This document shows positions 7,894 through 17,547 of a stretch of DNA of 39,090 nt, one piece after another. The notes under the pieces are model-generated. The model was not told where the DNA came from and made no database searches. It saw only the letters and a program-made list of their open reading frames with translations. Within the stretch, counting starts at the first letter, position 1. Every line of letters begins with the position of its first letter. This stretch comes from Rhodocyclales bacterium (lineage in GTDB: Bacteria > Pseudomonadota > Gammaproteobacteria > Burkholderiales > Rhodocyclaceae), in the NCBI GenBank assembly GCA_016214175.1, contig JACRPB010000177.1, positions 1-39,090 on the forward strand, in the 5' to 3' direction. The position numbers and the translations under genes were made by a program.

Positions 7894-9369
7894 ATGCGCA
7901 GCAAATTCGAAAAAGCCGGCCTCGTCTTCATCGGCCTCGTCGCCGGCATCCTGGTCAGCCTCAACTTCTCCGCCAGCGCCCAGAAGGACGGGCAGACGCC
8001 GCTGCCGGTGGAGGAACTGCGTTCCTTCGCCGACGTCTTCAACGCCATCAAGCAGGGCTACGTCGAGCCGATCGAGGACAAGAAACTGATCACCCATGCC
8101 ATCTCCGGCATGTTGTCCAATCTCGATCCGCATTCGGCCTATCTCGACGCCGACGCCTTCAAGGATCTGCAGGTCAGCACCCAGGGCGAGTTCGGCGGCC
8201 TCGGCATCGAAGTCGGCATGGAAGACGGCTTCGTCAAGGTCGTGGCGCCGATCGAGGACACGCCGGCCCACCGCGCCGGCATCAAGGCCGGCGACCTCAT
8301 CATCAAGCTCGACGAAACGCCGGTGAAGGGCATGACGCTCAACGACGCCGTCAAGCGCATGCGCGGCAAGGTGAAGACGTCGATCAAGCTCACCGTCGTG
8401 CGCAAGGGCGAGGCGCAACCGCTCGAAATCGTCATCGTGCGCGACAAGATCAAGGTGCAGAGCGTCAAGTCGAAAATGATCGAGCCGGGCTACGGCTACC
8501 TGCGCATCACCCAGTTCCAGGAAGAGACCGTCGCCGACGTCGCGCGGCATCTCGACAAGCTGTTCCATCCCGCGGCGGACACCAAGGCCGACAAGCCCAA
8601 GGACAAGGCGGCGGCGAAGACTGACGCGAAAGCCGAAACCGCGCCCGAGGAACTCAAGGGCCTGGTCCTCGATCTGCGCAACGATCCGGGCGGCCTGCTG
8701 CACAGCGCCATCGGCGTCTCCGCCGCCTTCCTGCCGCCGAAGACCCTGGTCGTTTCCACCGACGGCCGTACCGAAGACGCCAAGCGCAAGTACATCGCCA
8801 GCACCGAAGACTATCTGCGCGGACAAAAGGACGACTTGCTCAAGAACCTGCCGCCGGCCGTGAAGACGATACCGCTGGTGGTCCTGGTCAACGGCGGCTC
8901 GGCCTCGGCTTCCGAAATCGTCGCCGGCGCCCTGCAAGACCACAAGCGCGCCATCGTCATGGGCACGCAGACCTTCGGCAAGGGCTCGGTGCCGACCATC
9001 CTGCCGCTGTCGAACAGCACCGCCATCAAGCTGACCACGGCGCGCTACTACACGCCGAACGGCCGCTCGATCCAGGCCAAGGGCATCGTCCCCGACGTCG
9101 CCGTCGAGGAAACGGCCAACGGCGACACGCGCGAGCGCATCCGCGAGGCCGATCTCGACCGCCATCTCGACAACGACAAGGAGCAGCCGCCGGCTGCCGG
9201 CGAGAAGCCCGCCGCCAAGCCGCACGTCAAGAACGGCAAGGCCAAGGGGGCGAAAGACGAAGGCGAAGACGCGCCGAAGGCGGCGCCGTTCGAATTCGCG
9301 ACCAAGAACGACTACCAGCTCGGCCAGGCCATGAATCTGCTCAAGGCCTGGCAGATCATCAAGAAGTAA
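7894..9369 (+). CDS. ctpA: S41 family carboxyl-terminal processing protease
   Basis: 491 residues, ATG at 7894 behind a GGGGAG ribosome site. An N-terminal membrane anchor or signal (about 8-30) is followed by the N-terminal cap, a PDZ domain (about 97-185, GGLGIEVGMEDGFVKVVAPIEDTPAHRAGIKAGD) and the S41 core. The catalytic dyad fits S338 in VNGGSASASEIVAG and K363 in TFGKGSV, 25 residues apart as in Prc and CtpA. A charged Ala/Lys-rich insert (about 229-252, ADTKADKPKDKAAAK...) splits the core upstream of LVLDLRNDPGG, and a second low-complexity stretch precedes the conserved C-terminus. It trims periplasmic proteins. Its position just after envC suggests a part in turnover of cell-wall hydrolases or their regulators, which is inference. 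Confidence 0.94.
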   Translation: MRSKFEKAGLVFIGLVAGILVSLNFSASAQKDGQTPLPVEELRSFADVFNAIKQGYVEPIEDKKLITHAISGMLSNLDPHSAYLDADAFKDLQVSTQGEFGGLGIEVGMEDGFVKVVAPIEDTPAHRAGIKAGDLIIKLDETPVKGMTLNDAVKRMRGKVKTSIKLTVVRKGEAQPLEIVIVRDKIKVQSVKSKMIEPGYGYLRITQFQEETVADVARHLDKLFHPAADTKADKPKDKAAAKTDAKAETAPEELKGLVLDLRNDPGGLLHSAIGVSAAFLPPKTLVVSTDGRTEDAKRKYIASTEDYLRGQKDDLLKNLPPAVKTIPLVVLVNGGSASASEIVAGALQDHKRAIVMGTQTFGKGSVPTILPLSNSTAIKLTTARYYTPNGRSIQAKGIVPDVAVEETANGDTRERIREADLDRHLDNDKEQPPAAGEKPAAKPHVKNGKAKGAKDEGEDAPKAAPFEFATKNDYQLGQAMNLLKAWQIIKK

Positions 9370-9377
9370 AGGACGCT

Positions 9378-9842
9378 ATGGATGTCGAGCACGCCCGGCT
9401 GATGCGAGACAAGGAACGGGGCTTGCACCGCGCCCAGCCGTTCGCGCCGCAGGCCGGGATGCGCAAGCATCGCGAAATCCGCTTCAACAAGCTGCGTCCC
9501 GGACAGGTCGAGCAAGGGCGCCTCGTCCTCGAAAACCTCGGCCACATCGAAGTTGCCGACGGCCTGCTGCCGAACAGCCTGTCGGTATGGTACGACGTCA
9601 CCGAACACACGATGGAAGGCATCGAAAGCGCACTCATCGCCCAGGGCTTCCATCTCGAAAACACCCTCTACTGCAAACTGATCCGCGCCCTCGTCGCTTT
9701 CTGCGAGGAAACGCAGTTGCGCAACATGCGCCAGCCGGAGCGGCTACTGAAGAAGTACAACGAAACCTATTCCAAGGCCTGGGAACATCATCCCCACGGC
9801 GACCACGACGACACGCCGCCGGAACTGCGGCAAGATCGTTAA
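9378..9842 (+). CDS. Conserved hypothetical protein, 154 residues
   Basis: Starts with ATG behind AAAGGA, 8 bases after the ctpA stop, so it is probably co-transcribed. There is no signal peptide or membrane helix. The middle (MEGIESALIAQGFHLENTLYCKLIRALVAFCEETQLRN) looks like the alpha/beta fold of small heavy-metal-associated or ACT-like domains, preceded by a strand VWYDVTEHTMEG, but the CxxC metal site is missing. The C-terminus is His/Asp rich (HHPHGDHDDT), a possible metal-binding tail. I recognise no named family. Codon use matches its neighbours and the frame is clean, so it is a real gene of unknown function. Confidence 0.75.
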   Translation: MDVEHARLMRDKERGLHRAQPFAPQAGMRKHREIRFNKLRPGQVEQGRLVLENLGHIEVADGLLPNSLSVWYDVTEHTMEGIESALIAQGFHLENTLYCKLIRALVAFCEETQLRNMRQPERLLKKYNETYSKAWEHHPHGDHDDTPPELRQDR

Positions 9843-9871
9843 GGATCAAGATGCACAGCATCTTGATCCTT
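9841..9871. terminator. Perfect 14-bp palindrome at the stop of the hypothetical gene
   Basis: AAGGATCAAGATGC (9841-9854), loop ACA, then its exact reverse complement (9858-9871). It begins within the TAA stop codon of the preceding gene. The long perfect stem could end transcription of the gpmA-envC-ctpA operon, but no U-run follows, so it could equally stabilise the 3' end or be a protein-binding site. Confidence 0.6.
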
Positions 9872-9888
9872 GACGACGTTAAGACGGC

Positions 9889-9921
9889 CCCCCACCCCCA
9901 GCCCCCGCCCCAGGGCGGGGG
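9889..9921. repeat. C-rich REP-like hairpin upstream of moeB
   Basis: A run of C-tracts (CCCCCCACCCCCAGCC) leads into a hairpin CCCCCGCCC-CA-GGGCGGGGG with a 9-bp perfect stem (9902-9921). C-rich elements of this style recur between genes in many GC-rich proteobacterial genomes and act as REP-type or terminator sequences. The G-rich strand could also fold as a G-quadruplex. Confidence 0.5.
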
Positions 9922-9987
9922 ACTATGTTTGCTCGCTGCGCTCGATAAAGTTTGTGTCCCTTGTCCTGCTGTTGAGCGATCGTCCCG

Positions 9988-10740
9988 ATGAACGACGGAC
10001 AACTCCTCCGCTACAGCCGGCACATCCTGCTGCCCGAGATCGGCATCGAAGGCCAGGAGAAGCTGCTGGCGGCGCGCGTCCTCGTCATCGGCGCCGGCGG
10101 TCTCGGTTCGCCGGCCGCCTATTACCTGGCCTCGGCCGGCATCGGCACCCTGGTCATCGCCGACGGCGACCGCGTCGATCTCACCAACTTGCAACGCCAG
10201 ATCCTGCACTCCACCGCCGCCCTCGGCTGGCCGAAGGCCGAGTCGGGCGCACGCACGCTGGCCGGCATCAACCCCGAGTGCCGCGTCGTCGCCATCACCG
10301 AACGGCTGGAGGGCGCGCGGCTGGACGCCGAAGTCGCCCAGGCCGACGTCGTCCTCGATTGCTGCGACAACTTCGCCACGCGCCATGCCGTCAACCGCGC
10401 CTGCGTCAAGCACAAGGTGCCGCTGGTGTCGGGCGCCGCGATTCGCTTCGACGGCCAGATCGCCGTCTTCGACAAGCGCAATCCGGCCGCGCCCTGCTAC
10501 CACTGCCTGTTTCCCGAAAGCCAGGACGTCGAGGAAATGCGCTGCGCCGTCATGGGCGTCTTCGCGCCGCTGACCGGCATCGTCGGCACCGTGCAGGCGG
10601 CGGAAGCCTTGAAAGTGCTGATCGGCTGCGGCGAAACCCTCGCCGGCCGCTTGCTGCTGCTCGACGGCCTCGGCATGGAATGGCGCTCGATCAGCGTGCC
10701 GCGCGACGCCGGCTGCGCGGTATGCGGGACGGTGCGATAG
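9988..10740 (+). CDS. moeB: HesA/MoeB/ThiF family adenylyltransferase
   Basis: 250 residues; an E1-like enzyme that adenylates the C-terminal Gly-Gly of a sulfur-carrier protein (MoaD or ThiS). Marks: N-terminal RYSRHILLPEIGIEGQEKL, ATP-binding GAGGLGSPAAYYLASAGIG, DGDRVDLTNLQRQILH, the catalytic-Asp region DVVLDCCDNFATRH, and two zinc CxxC pairs (CYHC about 170 and CAVC near the C-terminus). The activating-cysteine crossover region reads EEMRCAVMGVFAPL. MoeB cannot be separated from ThiF by eye; moeB after ctpA is a common betaproteobacterial arrangement. It starts at ATG 9988. Confidence 0.92.
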   Translation: MNDGQLLRYSRHILLPEIGIEGQEKLLAARVLVIGAGGLGSPAAYYLASAGIGTLVIADGDRVDLTNLQRQILHSTAALGWPKAESGARTLAGINPECRVVAITERLEGARLDAEVAQADVVLDCCDNFATRHAVNRACVKHKVPLVSGAAIRFDGQIAVFDKRNPAAPCYHCLFPESQDVEEMRCAVMGVFAPLTGIVGTVQAAEALKVLIGCGETLAGRLLLLDGLGMEWRSISVPRDAGCAVCGTVR

Positions 10741-10762
10741 GTTCGTTGTTCGCCGAGGCGAT

Positions 10763-10891
10763 CTAACCTCCAGACAGTGGTCGGGCACCTGTCGCCCAAC
10801 GGTATACGGACAGCGGTAGCAGTATCGGCAGACTGCCGATGGTGAAGGCAATCAGAATGGGCAGGAAGAAAATTGCCTTGACCTTGTTCAT
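10763..10891 (-). CDS. Small membrane protein, 42 residues, downstream of a sigma-54 promoter
   Basis: Reads MNKVKAIFFLPILIAFTIGS and on to VYRWATGARPLSGG. It has a lysine-tagged N-terminus, one long or two short hydrophobic segments (about 7-31) and a basic C-terminus, so it is likely an inner-membrane micropeptide. AAAGGAG lies 7 bases before the ATG. A second in-frame ATG at 10921 (MAIQPQRSDT extension), behind GGAG, would give 52 residues. The track shows it only as the tail of a 117-residue frame whose upstream part looks non-coding. About 200 bases upstream on the same strand lies a good -24/-12 promoter (11116-11101), with TGCCA palindromes behind it. I recognise no family and infer no biochemical function. 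Confidence 0.65.
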   Translation of the reverse strand: MNKVKAIFFLPILIAFTIGSLPILLPLSVYRWATGARPLSGG

Positions 10892-11100
10892 GGTGTCGCT
10901 CCTTTGCGGCTGAATAGCCATCGCTGATCTCCGTCGGGAAGGTAAGAATCTCGTTTGCCGCCCCGGGCACTCAAGGACGACGAAACGCCGGTGAAAGCGG
11001 AAGCGCCGTGCATCGGTGCACCGGCACAGCATGTTGCGGAAAGGGGAGACTGTGTCCGATCCCGGCAGCCGCGATGGCGTCGCTTCCATCGGTGGACAAG

Positions 11101-11116
11101 GCAATTGCCGCGCCAC
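11101..11116 (-). promoter_or_regulatory. Sigma-54 promoter (-24/-12), minus strand
   Basis: The minus strand reads GTGGCGCG-GCAA-TTGC. GG (-24) and GC (-12) are separated by exactly 10 bases, with one departure from the TGGCACG-N4-TTGC consensus. Predicted start of transcription is near 11090, giving a leader of about 170-200 bases before the micropeptide ORF. Two TGCCA-type palindromes lie 100-130 bases upstream, the usual enhancer distance. The rest of the 10892-11249 gap shows no convincing coding sequence. Confidence 0.65.
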
Positions 11117-11214
11117 CTCCGCCGTGGAAGCGCTAAGGTCTTCAGCTTGCAGGATTTAATCGGCAACCGTGCCGCGCCGTAGCGCAGGCGCCGCCGCAGG
11201 AAACCTCAAATACA

Positions 11215-11248
11215 CTGCCATCATGGCAGCAGCCACGCCATAGTGGCA
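11215..11248. promoter_or_regulatory. Two TGCCA-N3-TGGCA enhancer sites (UAS) at the 3' side of the regulator gene
   Basis: CTGCCATCATGGCAG (11215-11229) is a perfect palindrome about a central base. GCCATAGTGGC (11237-11247) is the same site with one outer base changed. Their centres are 20 bases apart, about two helical turns, which suits cooperative binding of an enhancer-binding protein. They end 1 base from the regulator's stop codon. The same motif recurs at 12577 and 12670. Confidence 0.7.
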
Positions 11249-11249
11249 G

Positions 11250-12545
<1,296 letters not shown>

Positions 12546-12576
12546 GAGCGAAGTCCGGCACAGTAGAAAGGAATTA

Positions 12577-12606
12577 CTGCCATAATGGCAGCAGTGCCAC
12601 TGCCAC
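12577..12606. promoter_or_regulatory. TGCCA palindrome and half-sites upstream of the regulator; possible autoregulatory promoter
   Basis: CTGCCATAATGGCAG (12577-12591) is a perfect palindrome of the same type as at 11215. It is followed by two directly repeated TGCCA half-sites (12595-12605). On the minus strand 12606-12591 also reads TGGCAGT-GGCA-CTGC, with GG and GC 10 bases apart, so a weak sigma-54 promoter for the regulator may overlap its own binding sites. That would imply autoregulation; this last point is speculative. Confidence 0.6.
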
Positions 12607-12669
12607 GCAAGCCGACAACAAGCCAGGCAACCCGATAACGCTCCTATCGCGAACCGAGACGTCCATGTA

Positions 12670-12683
12670 TGCCAATAGTGGCA
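12670..12683. promoter_or_regulatory. TGCCA-N4-TGGCA site upstream of the plus-strand sigma-54 promoter
   Basis: TGCCAATAGTGGCA has the same half-sites as the other palindromes, with a 4-base rather than 3-base spacer. It sits about 100 bases upstream of the -24 element at 12783, a normal enhancer distance. It probably serves as an upstream activating sequence for the regulator at 11250-12545. Confidence 0.55.
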
Positions 12684-12781
12684 GATGGCAAACTCAAACA
12701 GGTCACACGTCCCGTCGGTAATAGGATAAATGTCCCATTAAAACAGCGCATTGCCGTCCAGATACGGCTAAGCGCCTGATT

Positions 12782-12797
12782 GGGCACATGTCTTGCG
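12782..12797 (+). promoter_or_regulatory. Sigma-54 promoter (-24/-12), plus strand
   Basis: Sequence GGGCACA-TGTC-TTGCG. GG at 12783-12784 and GC at 12795-12796 are separated by 10 bases, with a good fit to TGGCACG-N4-TTGC. Predicted start of transcription is near 12808, about 50 bases before the DUF3149 start codon. The gap 12546-12857 otherwise holds only the operator sites described separately. Confidence 0.7.
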
Positions 12798-12857
12798 TTC
12801 TACACAGACGACAGGGGCAATCCCGGCATCCTGTTCGCCGTTAATCGGAGAAAAATC

Positions 12858-13022
12858 ATGGCATGGAATCTATTGCTCACTTCAGACATTGGCCTGCTTA
12901 GCCTATTCACCATTTTCTTCTGCGTGGCGATGGCGGTGTACATCGTCTATTTTGTCAAACAGCGCGCTGCCACCGAGTTGAAGAATGGGGCCGCGTCCAA
13001 TCAAGTTCCCAGCAGCCACTGA
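12858..13022 (+). CDS. DUF3149 family membrane micropeptide, 54 residues
   Basis: MAWNLLLTSDIGLLSLFTIF followed by CVAMAVYIVYFVKQR and a polar tail. The 'W..L..SD.GL.SL' start, single membrane helix (about 11-34) and basic stop-transfer match the small DUF3149 family of Beta- and Gammaproteobacteria, whose function is unknown. The start is the ATG at 12858 with CGGAG 9 bases upstream; the track's start at 12780 lies before the predicted transcription start and is not used. The sigma-54 promoter at 12782-12797 drives it. It is followed 99 bases later by a damaged Rieske gene, which may share the transcript. Confidence 0.8.
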   Translation: MAWNLLLTSDIGLLSLFTIFFCVAMAVYIVYFVKQRAATELKNGAASNQVPSSH

Positions 13023-13121
13023 CTTGGAATCTAGCCCGTGCAGGCGGCTAGAGCCGTACAAGGTGCCGGCGCCGCGGCGAGCGGCCCGGCCCGTCAATCA
13101 TCACCATAAGAAAGTAGCCTC

Positions 13122-13689
13122 ATGAACACTAGCTGCACATGCTGCCCAGGCGCACCGATGAACCCCAAGCGCCGTCAGCTCCTGCTCGCCACCGGCGCTG
13201 CCGGCGCGGTCGGAACGGGCCAAGGCCGCTGGCGCTCCCGTGGAGGCGGATATCTCCAAACTCTTGCCGGGCCAGATCATGACTGTCGAATGGCGCGGCA
13301 AACCCGTCTGGATCGTACATCGGACGCCGGCGATGCTCGCCGCGCTCAAGCAGGCCGAGCCTCATCTGGCCGACCCCGGATCGACGCGTCCGCAACAACC
13401 GGACTACGCCGCCAACGAGTGCCGCTCCATCAAACCGGAGATCATGGTGGCCGTAGGCATCTGCACCCATCTCGGCTGCTCGCCGACCGAGAAGTTCCGG
13501 CCAGGGGCCGCACAAGGCATGCCCGCCGACTGGCCGGGCGGTTTCTTTTGCCCCTGCCACGGGTCGCAGTTCGATCTCGCCGGACGCGTTTTCAAGAACA
13601 TGCCAGCGCCGACGAATCTGGAGATTCCGTCTCACACCTACCTAGCCGACACGCGCTTGTTGATCGGCGAAGACGGTAAATCAGCCTGA
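13122..13689 (+). pseudogene. petA: Orphan Rieske [2Fe-2S] protein (petA-like), internally deleted and frameshifted
   Basis: Two track frames together make one gene. The first (from 13122) gives MNTSCTCCPGAPMNPKRRQLLLATGAAGAVG, a twin-arginine-type leader. The second, entered near 13212, gives SERAKAAGAPVEADISKLLPGQ and the whole Rieske domain, with cluster motifs CTHLGCSP and CPCHGS and the end TRLLIGEDGKSA. In bc1-complex Rieske proteins the missing piece between 'GAVG' and 'SERAK' is the rest of the membrane anchor, so tens of bases appear deleted, with loss of frame. The repeatable GTCGGAACG at the joint could have caused slippage. A GTG at 13240 could start a soluble, anchorless Rieske domain of 149 residues. 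No cytochrome b or c1 genes follow, so this is an orphan copy. It could be a decayed duplicate or a sequence error. Confidence 0.75.
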
Positions 13690-13712
13690 GAGGCTCCGCG
13701 CGGAGCAGCGCC

Positions 13713-14801
13713 TTACTTGAAGCGCGCCAGCAAGCGCATGTCGCAACCGATGCGGCGGCTGTCGACGATCTCCAGTTCGCGCCGGCCGGTGAGGTCCGTC
13801 AGTTCCGGCAACACGGCGAGGCCGCGCGCCGGATCGCCGATCAGGATCGGCGCCTGGTAGAGCAAAAGCTCGTCGACGCAGCCGGTCCGGATCAGGGCGC
13901 CGTTGAGTCGCGCCCCGGCTTCGACCAGCACCTCGTTCACGCCGCGCCGGCCGAGTTCGCCGAACATGCCGGGCAGATCGACCTTACCGGTGCCGTCGGG
14001 CAGGCAGATCACGTCGGCGCCTTGTGCCCGCAGCGCCGCTGCCCGCTCCGCATCGTCGACCGCGGTGAACACCAGGGTGTTGCCGCCTTCGACCACGCGC
14101 GCGGTCGGCCGCAGTTCGAGCCAGCCGTCGACGACCACGCGCAAGGGCTGGCGTGTCGTCGCCACCGCGCGCACGGTGAGCTGCGGATCGTCGTCGCGCA
14201 CCGTGCCGATGCCCGTCAGCAGCGCGCAGGACCGCGCGCGCCAGGCGTGGCCGTCGCTGCGCGCCTCCGGGCCGGTGATCCATTGCGAGACGCCGTTGTT
14301 GAGCGCCGTCCTGCCGTCGAGGCTGATCGCCGCCTTCAGCCGCACCCAGGGCCGGCCGCGCGTCATGCGGGACACGAAACCGAGGTTGAGTTCGCGCGCT
14401 TCGGTCGCCAGCAGGCCGACCGCCGTCTCGATGCCGGCGCTCGCCAGTTTCGCCATGCCCTGGCCGGCCACCAAGGGATTCGGGTCCGCCATCGCCGCGA
14501 CGACGCGCACGACGCCGGCGGCGATCAGGGCGTCGGCGCAGGGCGGCGTGCGGCCAAAGTGGGAACAGGGTTCGAGCGTGACGTAGGCCGTGGCGCCGCG
14601 CGCCAAGTCGCCGGCGGCGCGCAAGGCATGCACCTCGGCGTGCGGCTCGCCCGCTTTCGCATGCCAGCCTTCGCCGACAAGCTTGCCGTCGCGCACGACG
14701 ACGCAGCCGACGCGCGGATTGGGGGCGGTCGTATTGAGCCCCTGCGCCGCCAGCCGCAGCGCATGGGCCATGAATGCGTGGTCGGCGGCGGAGAAGGGCA
14801 A
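13713..14801 (-). CDS. ribD: Bifunctional riboflavin biosynthesis deaminase/reductase RibD
   Basis: 362 residues; performs the second and third steps of riboflavin synthesis from GTP. The N-terminal cytidine-deaminase-type domain has the zinc motif PHAEVHAL (about 53-60) and PCSHFGRTPPC. The C-terminal reductase domain (about 148-362) has RPWVRLKAAISLDGRTAL and VLVEAGARLNGALI. Length is typical. It follows nrdR by 7 bases on the same strand. The glyA-nrdR-ribD order is common in Beta- and Gammaproteobacteria. Confidence 0.96.
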   Translation of the reverse strand: MPFSAADHAFMAHALRLAAQGLNTTAPNPRVGCVVVRDGKLVGEGWHAKAGEPHAEVHALRAAGDLARGATAYVTLEPCSHFGRTPPCADALIAAGVVRVVAAMADPNPLVAGQGMAKLASAGIETAVGLLATEARELNLGFVSRMTRGRPWVRLKAAISLDGRTALNNGVSQWITGPEARSDGHAWRARSCALLTGIGTVRDDDPQLTVRAVATTRQPLRVVVDGWLELRPTARVVEGGNTLVFTAVDDAERAAALRAQGADVICLPDGTGKVDLPGMFGELGRRGVNEVLVEAGARLNGALIRTGCVDELLLYQAPILIGDPARGLAVLPELTDLTGRRELEIVDSRRIGCDMRLLARFK

Positions 14802-14808
14802 GGCCGAA

Positions 14809-15285
14809 TCAGGCCGTCCGCGGACGGCGGACCTTGGGTTTCTTGACTTCGCGGATCGCGTCCGAGAACTCGTCGAGATCCTCGAAGTTGCGATAGACCG
14901 AGGCGAAGCGGATGTAGGCGACCTTGTCGAGCTTCTTCAACTCGCGGATCACCAGTTCGCCGATGCGGTCGGAGGCGACTTCGCGTTCGGCCAGTTGCAC
15001 CAGCTTTTCCTCGATGCGGTCGATGGCGGCATCGAGGCTTTCGGTGGTCACCGGCCGCTTGCGCAAGGCCAGCATCATGCTGGATTTGAGCTTGTCGCGG
15101 TCGTACTCGGTGCGGCTGCCGTTCTTCTTCACCACCAGCGGCAGTTGCAGTTCGACGCGCTCGTAGGTGGTGAAGCGCTTGTCGCAGGTAAGGCAACGAC
15201 GGCGGCGACGTACGGTGTCGCCGTCCTCGTTCTCGCGCGTGTCCACTACTTGCGTGTTGGGGTCCGCGCAGTAGGGGCACTTCAC
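14809..15285 (-). CDS. nrdR: Transcriptional repressor NrdR
   Basis: 158 residues. An N-terminal zinc ribbon ([31 protein letters not shown] then LTC: two Cys pairs) is followed by an ATP-cone domain (about 49-139, [19 protein letters not shown]). It senses ATP/dATP and represses ribonucleotide reductase genes by binding NrdR boxes. It sits between glyA and ribD on the same strand, 9 bases after the glyA stop. The arrangement is classic and the frame is intact. Confidence 0.97.
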   Translation of the reverse strand: MKCPYCADPNTQVVDTRENEDGDTVRRRRRCLTCDKRFTTYERVELQLPLVVKKNGSRTEYDRDKLKSSMMLALRKRPVTTESLDAAIDRIEEKLVQLAEREVASDRIGELVIRELKKLDKVAYIRFASVYRNFEDLDEFSDAIREVKKPKVRRPRTA

Positions 15286-15294
15286 GGCTCGCTC

Positions 15295-16615
<1,321 letters not shown>

Positions 16616-16716
16616 TTTTTGCTCCAAAAAACGCTTCAGAGAAAGCTAATGCGCCTCGCGCCTTAGCTGAGCCTGGAACATTGGGGGAATTCGTTCGGAA
16701 TGGTCAAGGGCGGATT

Positions 16717-16767
16717 TTACCCTAGGCCGTCAGCGCGTCCAATTACCCTAGGCGGTCACCTCGTCCA
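16717..16767. repeat. 26-nt period direct repeat at the 3' end of the phosphatase gene
   Basis: TTACCCTAGGCCGTCAGCGC... (16717-16741) and TTACCCTAGGCGGTCACCTC... (16743-16767) agree at 22 of 25 positions. The second copy contains the phosphatase's last codons and stop (DEVTA-stop on the minus strand); the first is a downstream echo that would read D-A-L-T-A-stop. It looks like an old duplication of the gene's end. The remaining gap to glyA holds no gene. Confidence 0.6.
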
Positions 16768-17383
16768 GCGTCGCATCCAGATGCGCCTTTTCGCCCCAGG
16801 TCAGCAGCCGCCAGGCGCCGGCACGGTATTCGAGCCAGTTGAGTCCGGCATTCGGGATCGGGAAATCGCGCGGCCCGGCCAGGTCGCGCCCGGTGGCAAG
16901 GCGGTAGGCGATGTCGAGCACGCCGCCATGGGCGACCAACAGCAGGGTCTGTCCGGCGTGGGCGCTCGCGAGTTCCAGCAACGCCGCCGTCACGCGCGCC
17001 GCGAAACGCCGCAGCGATTCGCCGCCGTCGAGATCGTAGTCGGGATCGCGCGCCGTGTGCGCGGCATGCAAGGCGGGAAACTGTCCGCGCGCCTCGTCGC
17101 CGGTGAGGCCCTGCATTTTGCCGAAGTGGCGCTCGCGCAGCGCGGGCGCCGCGCGCACGGGCAGGCCGAGCGCGGCGCCGATCGGCTCGGCGGTCTGCCA
17201 GGTGCGGGCGAGGTCGCTGCTGTAGAGCGCGTCGAAGCGCCGCCCGGCCAGGCCGGCGGCGGTGGCCGCAGCCTGGGCACGGCCGGCGGCATTCAGCGGG
17301 ATGTCGATCTGGCCCTGGAGACGCTTCTCGGCATTCCAGTCGGTTTCGCCGTGGCGGACGATGCAGAATCGGGTCGAGGTCAT
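16748..17383 (-). CDS. Histidine phosphatase superfamily protein (phosphoglycerate mutase-like, CobC/GpmB type)
   Basis: 211 residues. The N-terminal FCIVRHGETDWN has the phosphohistidine motif RHG, and the second histidine lies in TLLLVAHGGVLDIAYR. The intervening RERHFGKMQGLTGDEA carries the usual catalytic glutamate. This fits small phosphatases such as alpha-ribazole phosphatase (CobC) or GpmB-like enzymes; no cobalamin genes are nearby, so the substrate is unknown. The start is ATG at 17383. It lies upstream of glyA on the same strand with about 130 bases between them. Confidence 0.88.
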   Translation of the reverse strand: MTSTRFCIVRHGETDWNAEKRLQGQIDIPLNAAGRAQAAATAAGLAGRRFDALYSSDLARTWQTAEPIGAALGLPVRAAPALRERHFGKMQGLTGDEARGQFPALHAAHTARDPDYDLDGGESLRRFAARVTAALLELASAHAGQTLLLVAHGGVLDIAYRLATGRDLAGPRDFPIPNAGLNWLEYRAGAWRLLTWGEKAHLDATLDEVTA

Positions 17384-17547
17384 GAGTGTCGTGGGTCGGC
17401 GGCATTGTGGTTTTCCACAACCGTCTACGAAAAGAAGCCAAACCGCATTAAGCTTAGCCAGCCGCCAGACGGCGCCCGGCGGGGCACGCCAAGAAAGGCC
17501 GGCTGGGAATTCTAACCGCAGCGGCCGTACCCGGAGGAGACAAACGC

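Noticed and set aside
10892-11166. Minus-strand ORFs upstream of the micropeptide (92 and 117 residues)
   Set aside because: Arg-rich translations without motifs. The region is better explained as the leader of the sigma-54 transcript; only the last 42-52 residues look like a protein.
13122-13679. 185-residue ORF as an independent protein
   Set aside because: After residue 31 it is an out-of-frame reading of the Rieske domain; the real protein continues in the frame of 13240-13689.
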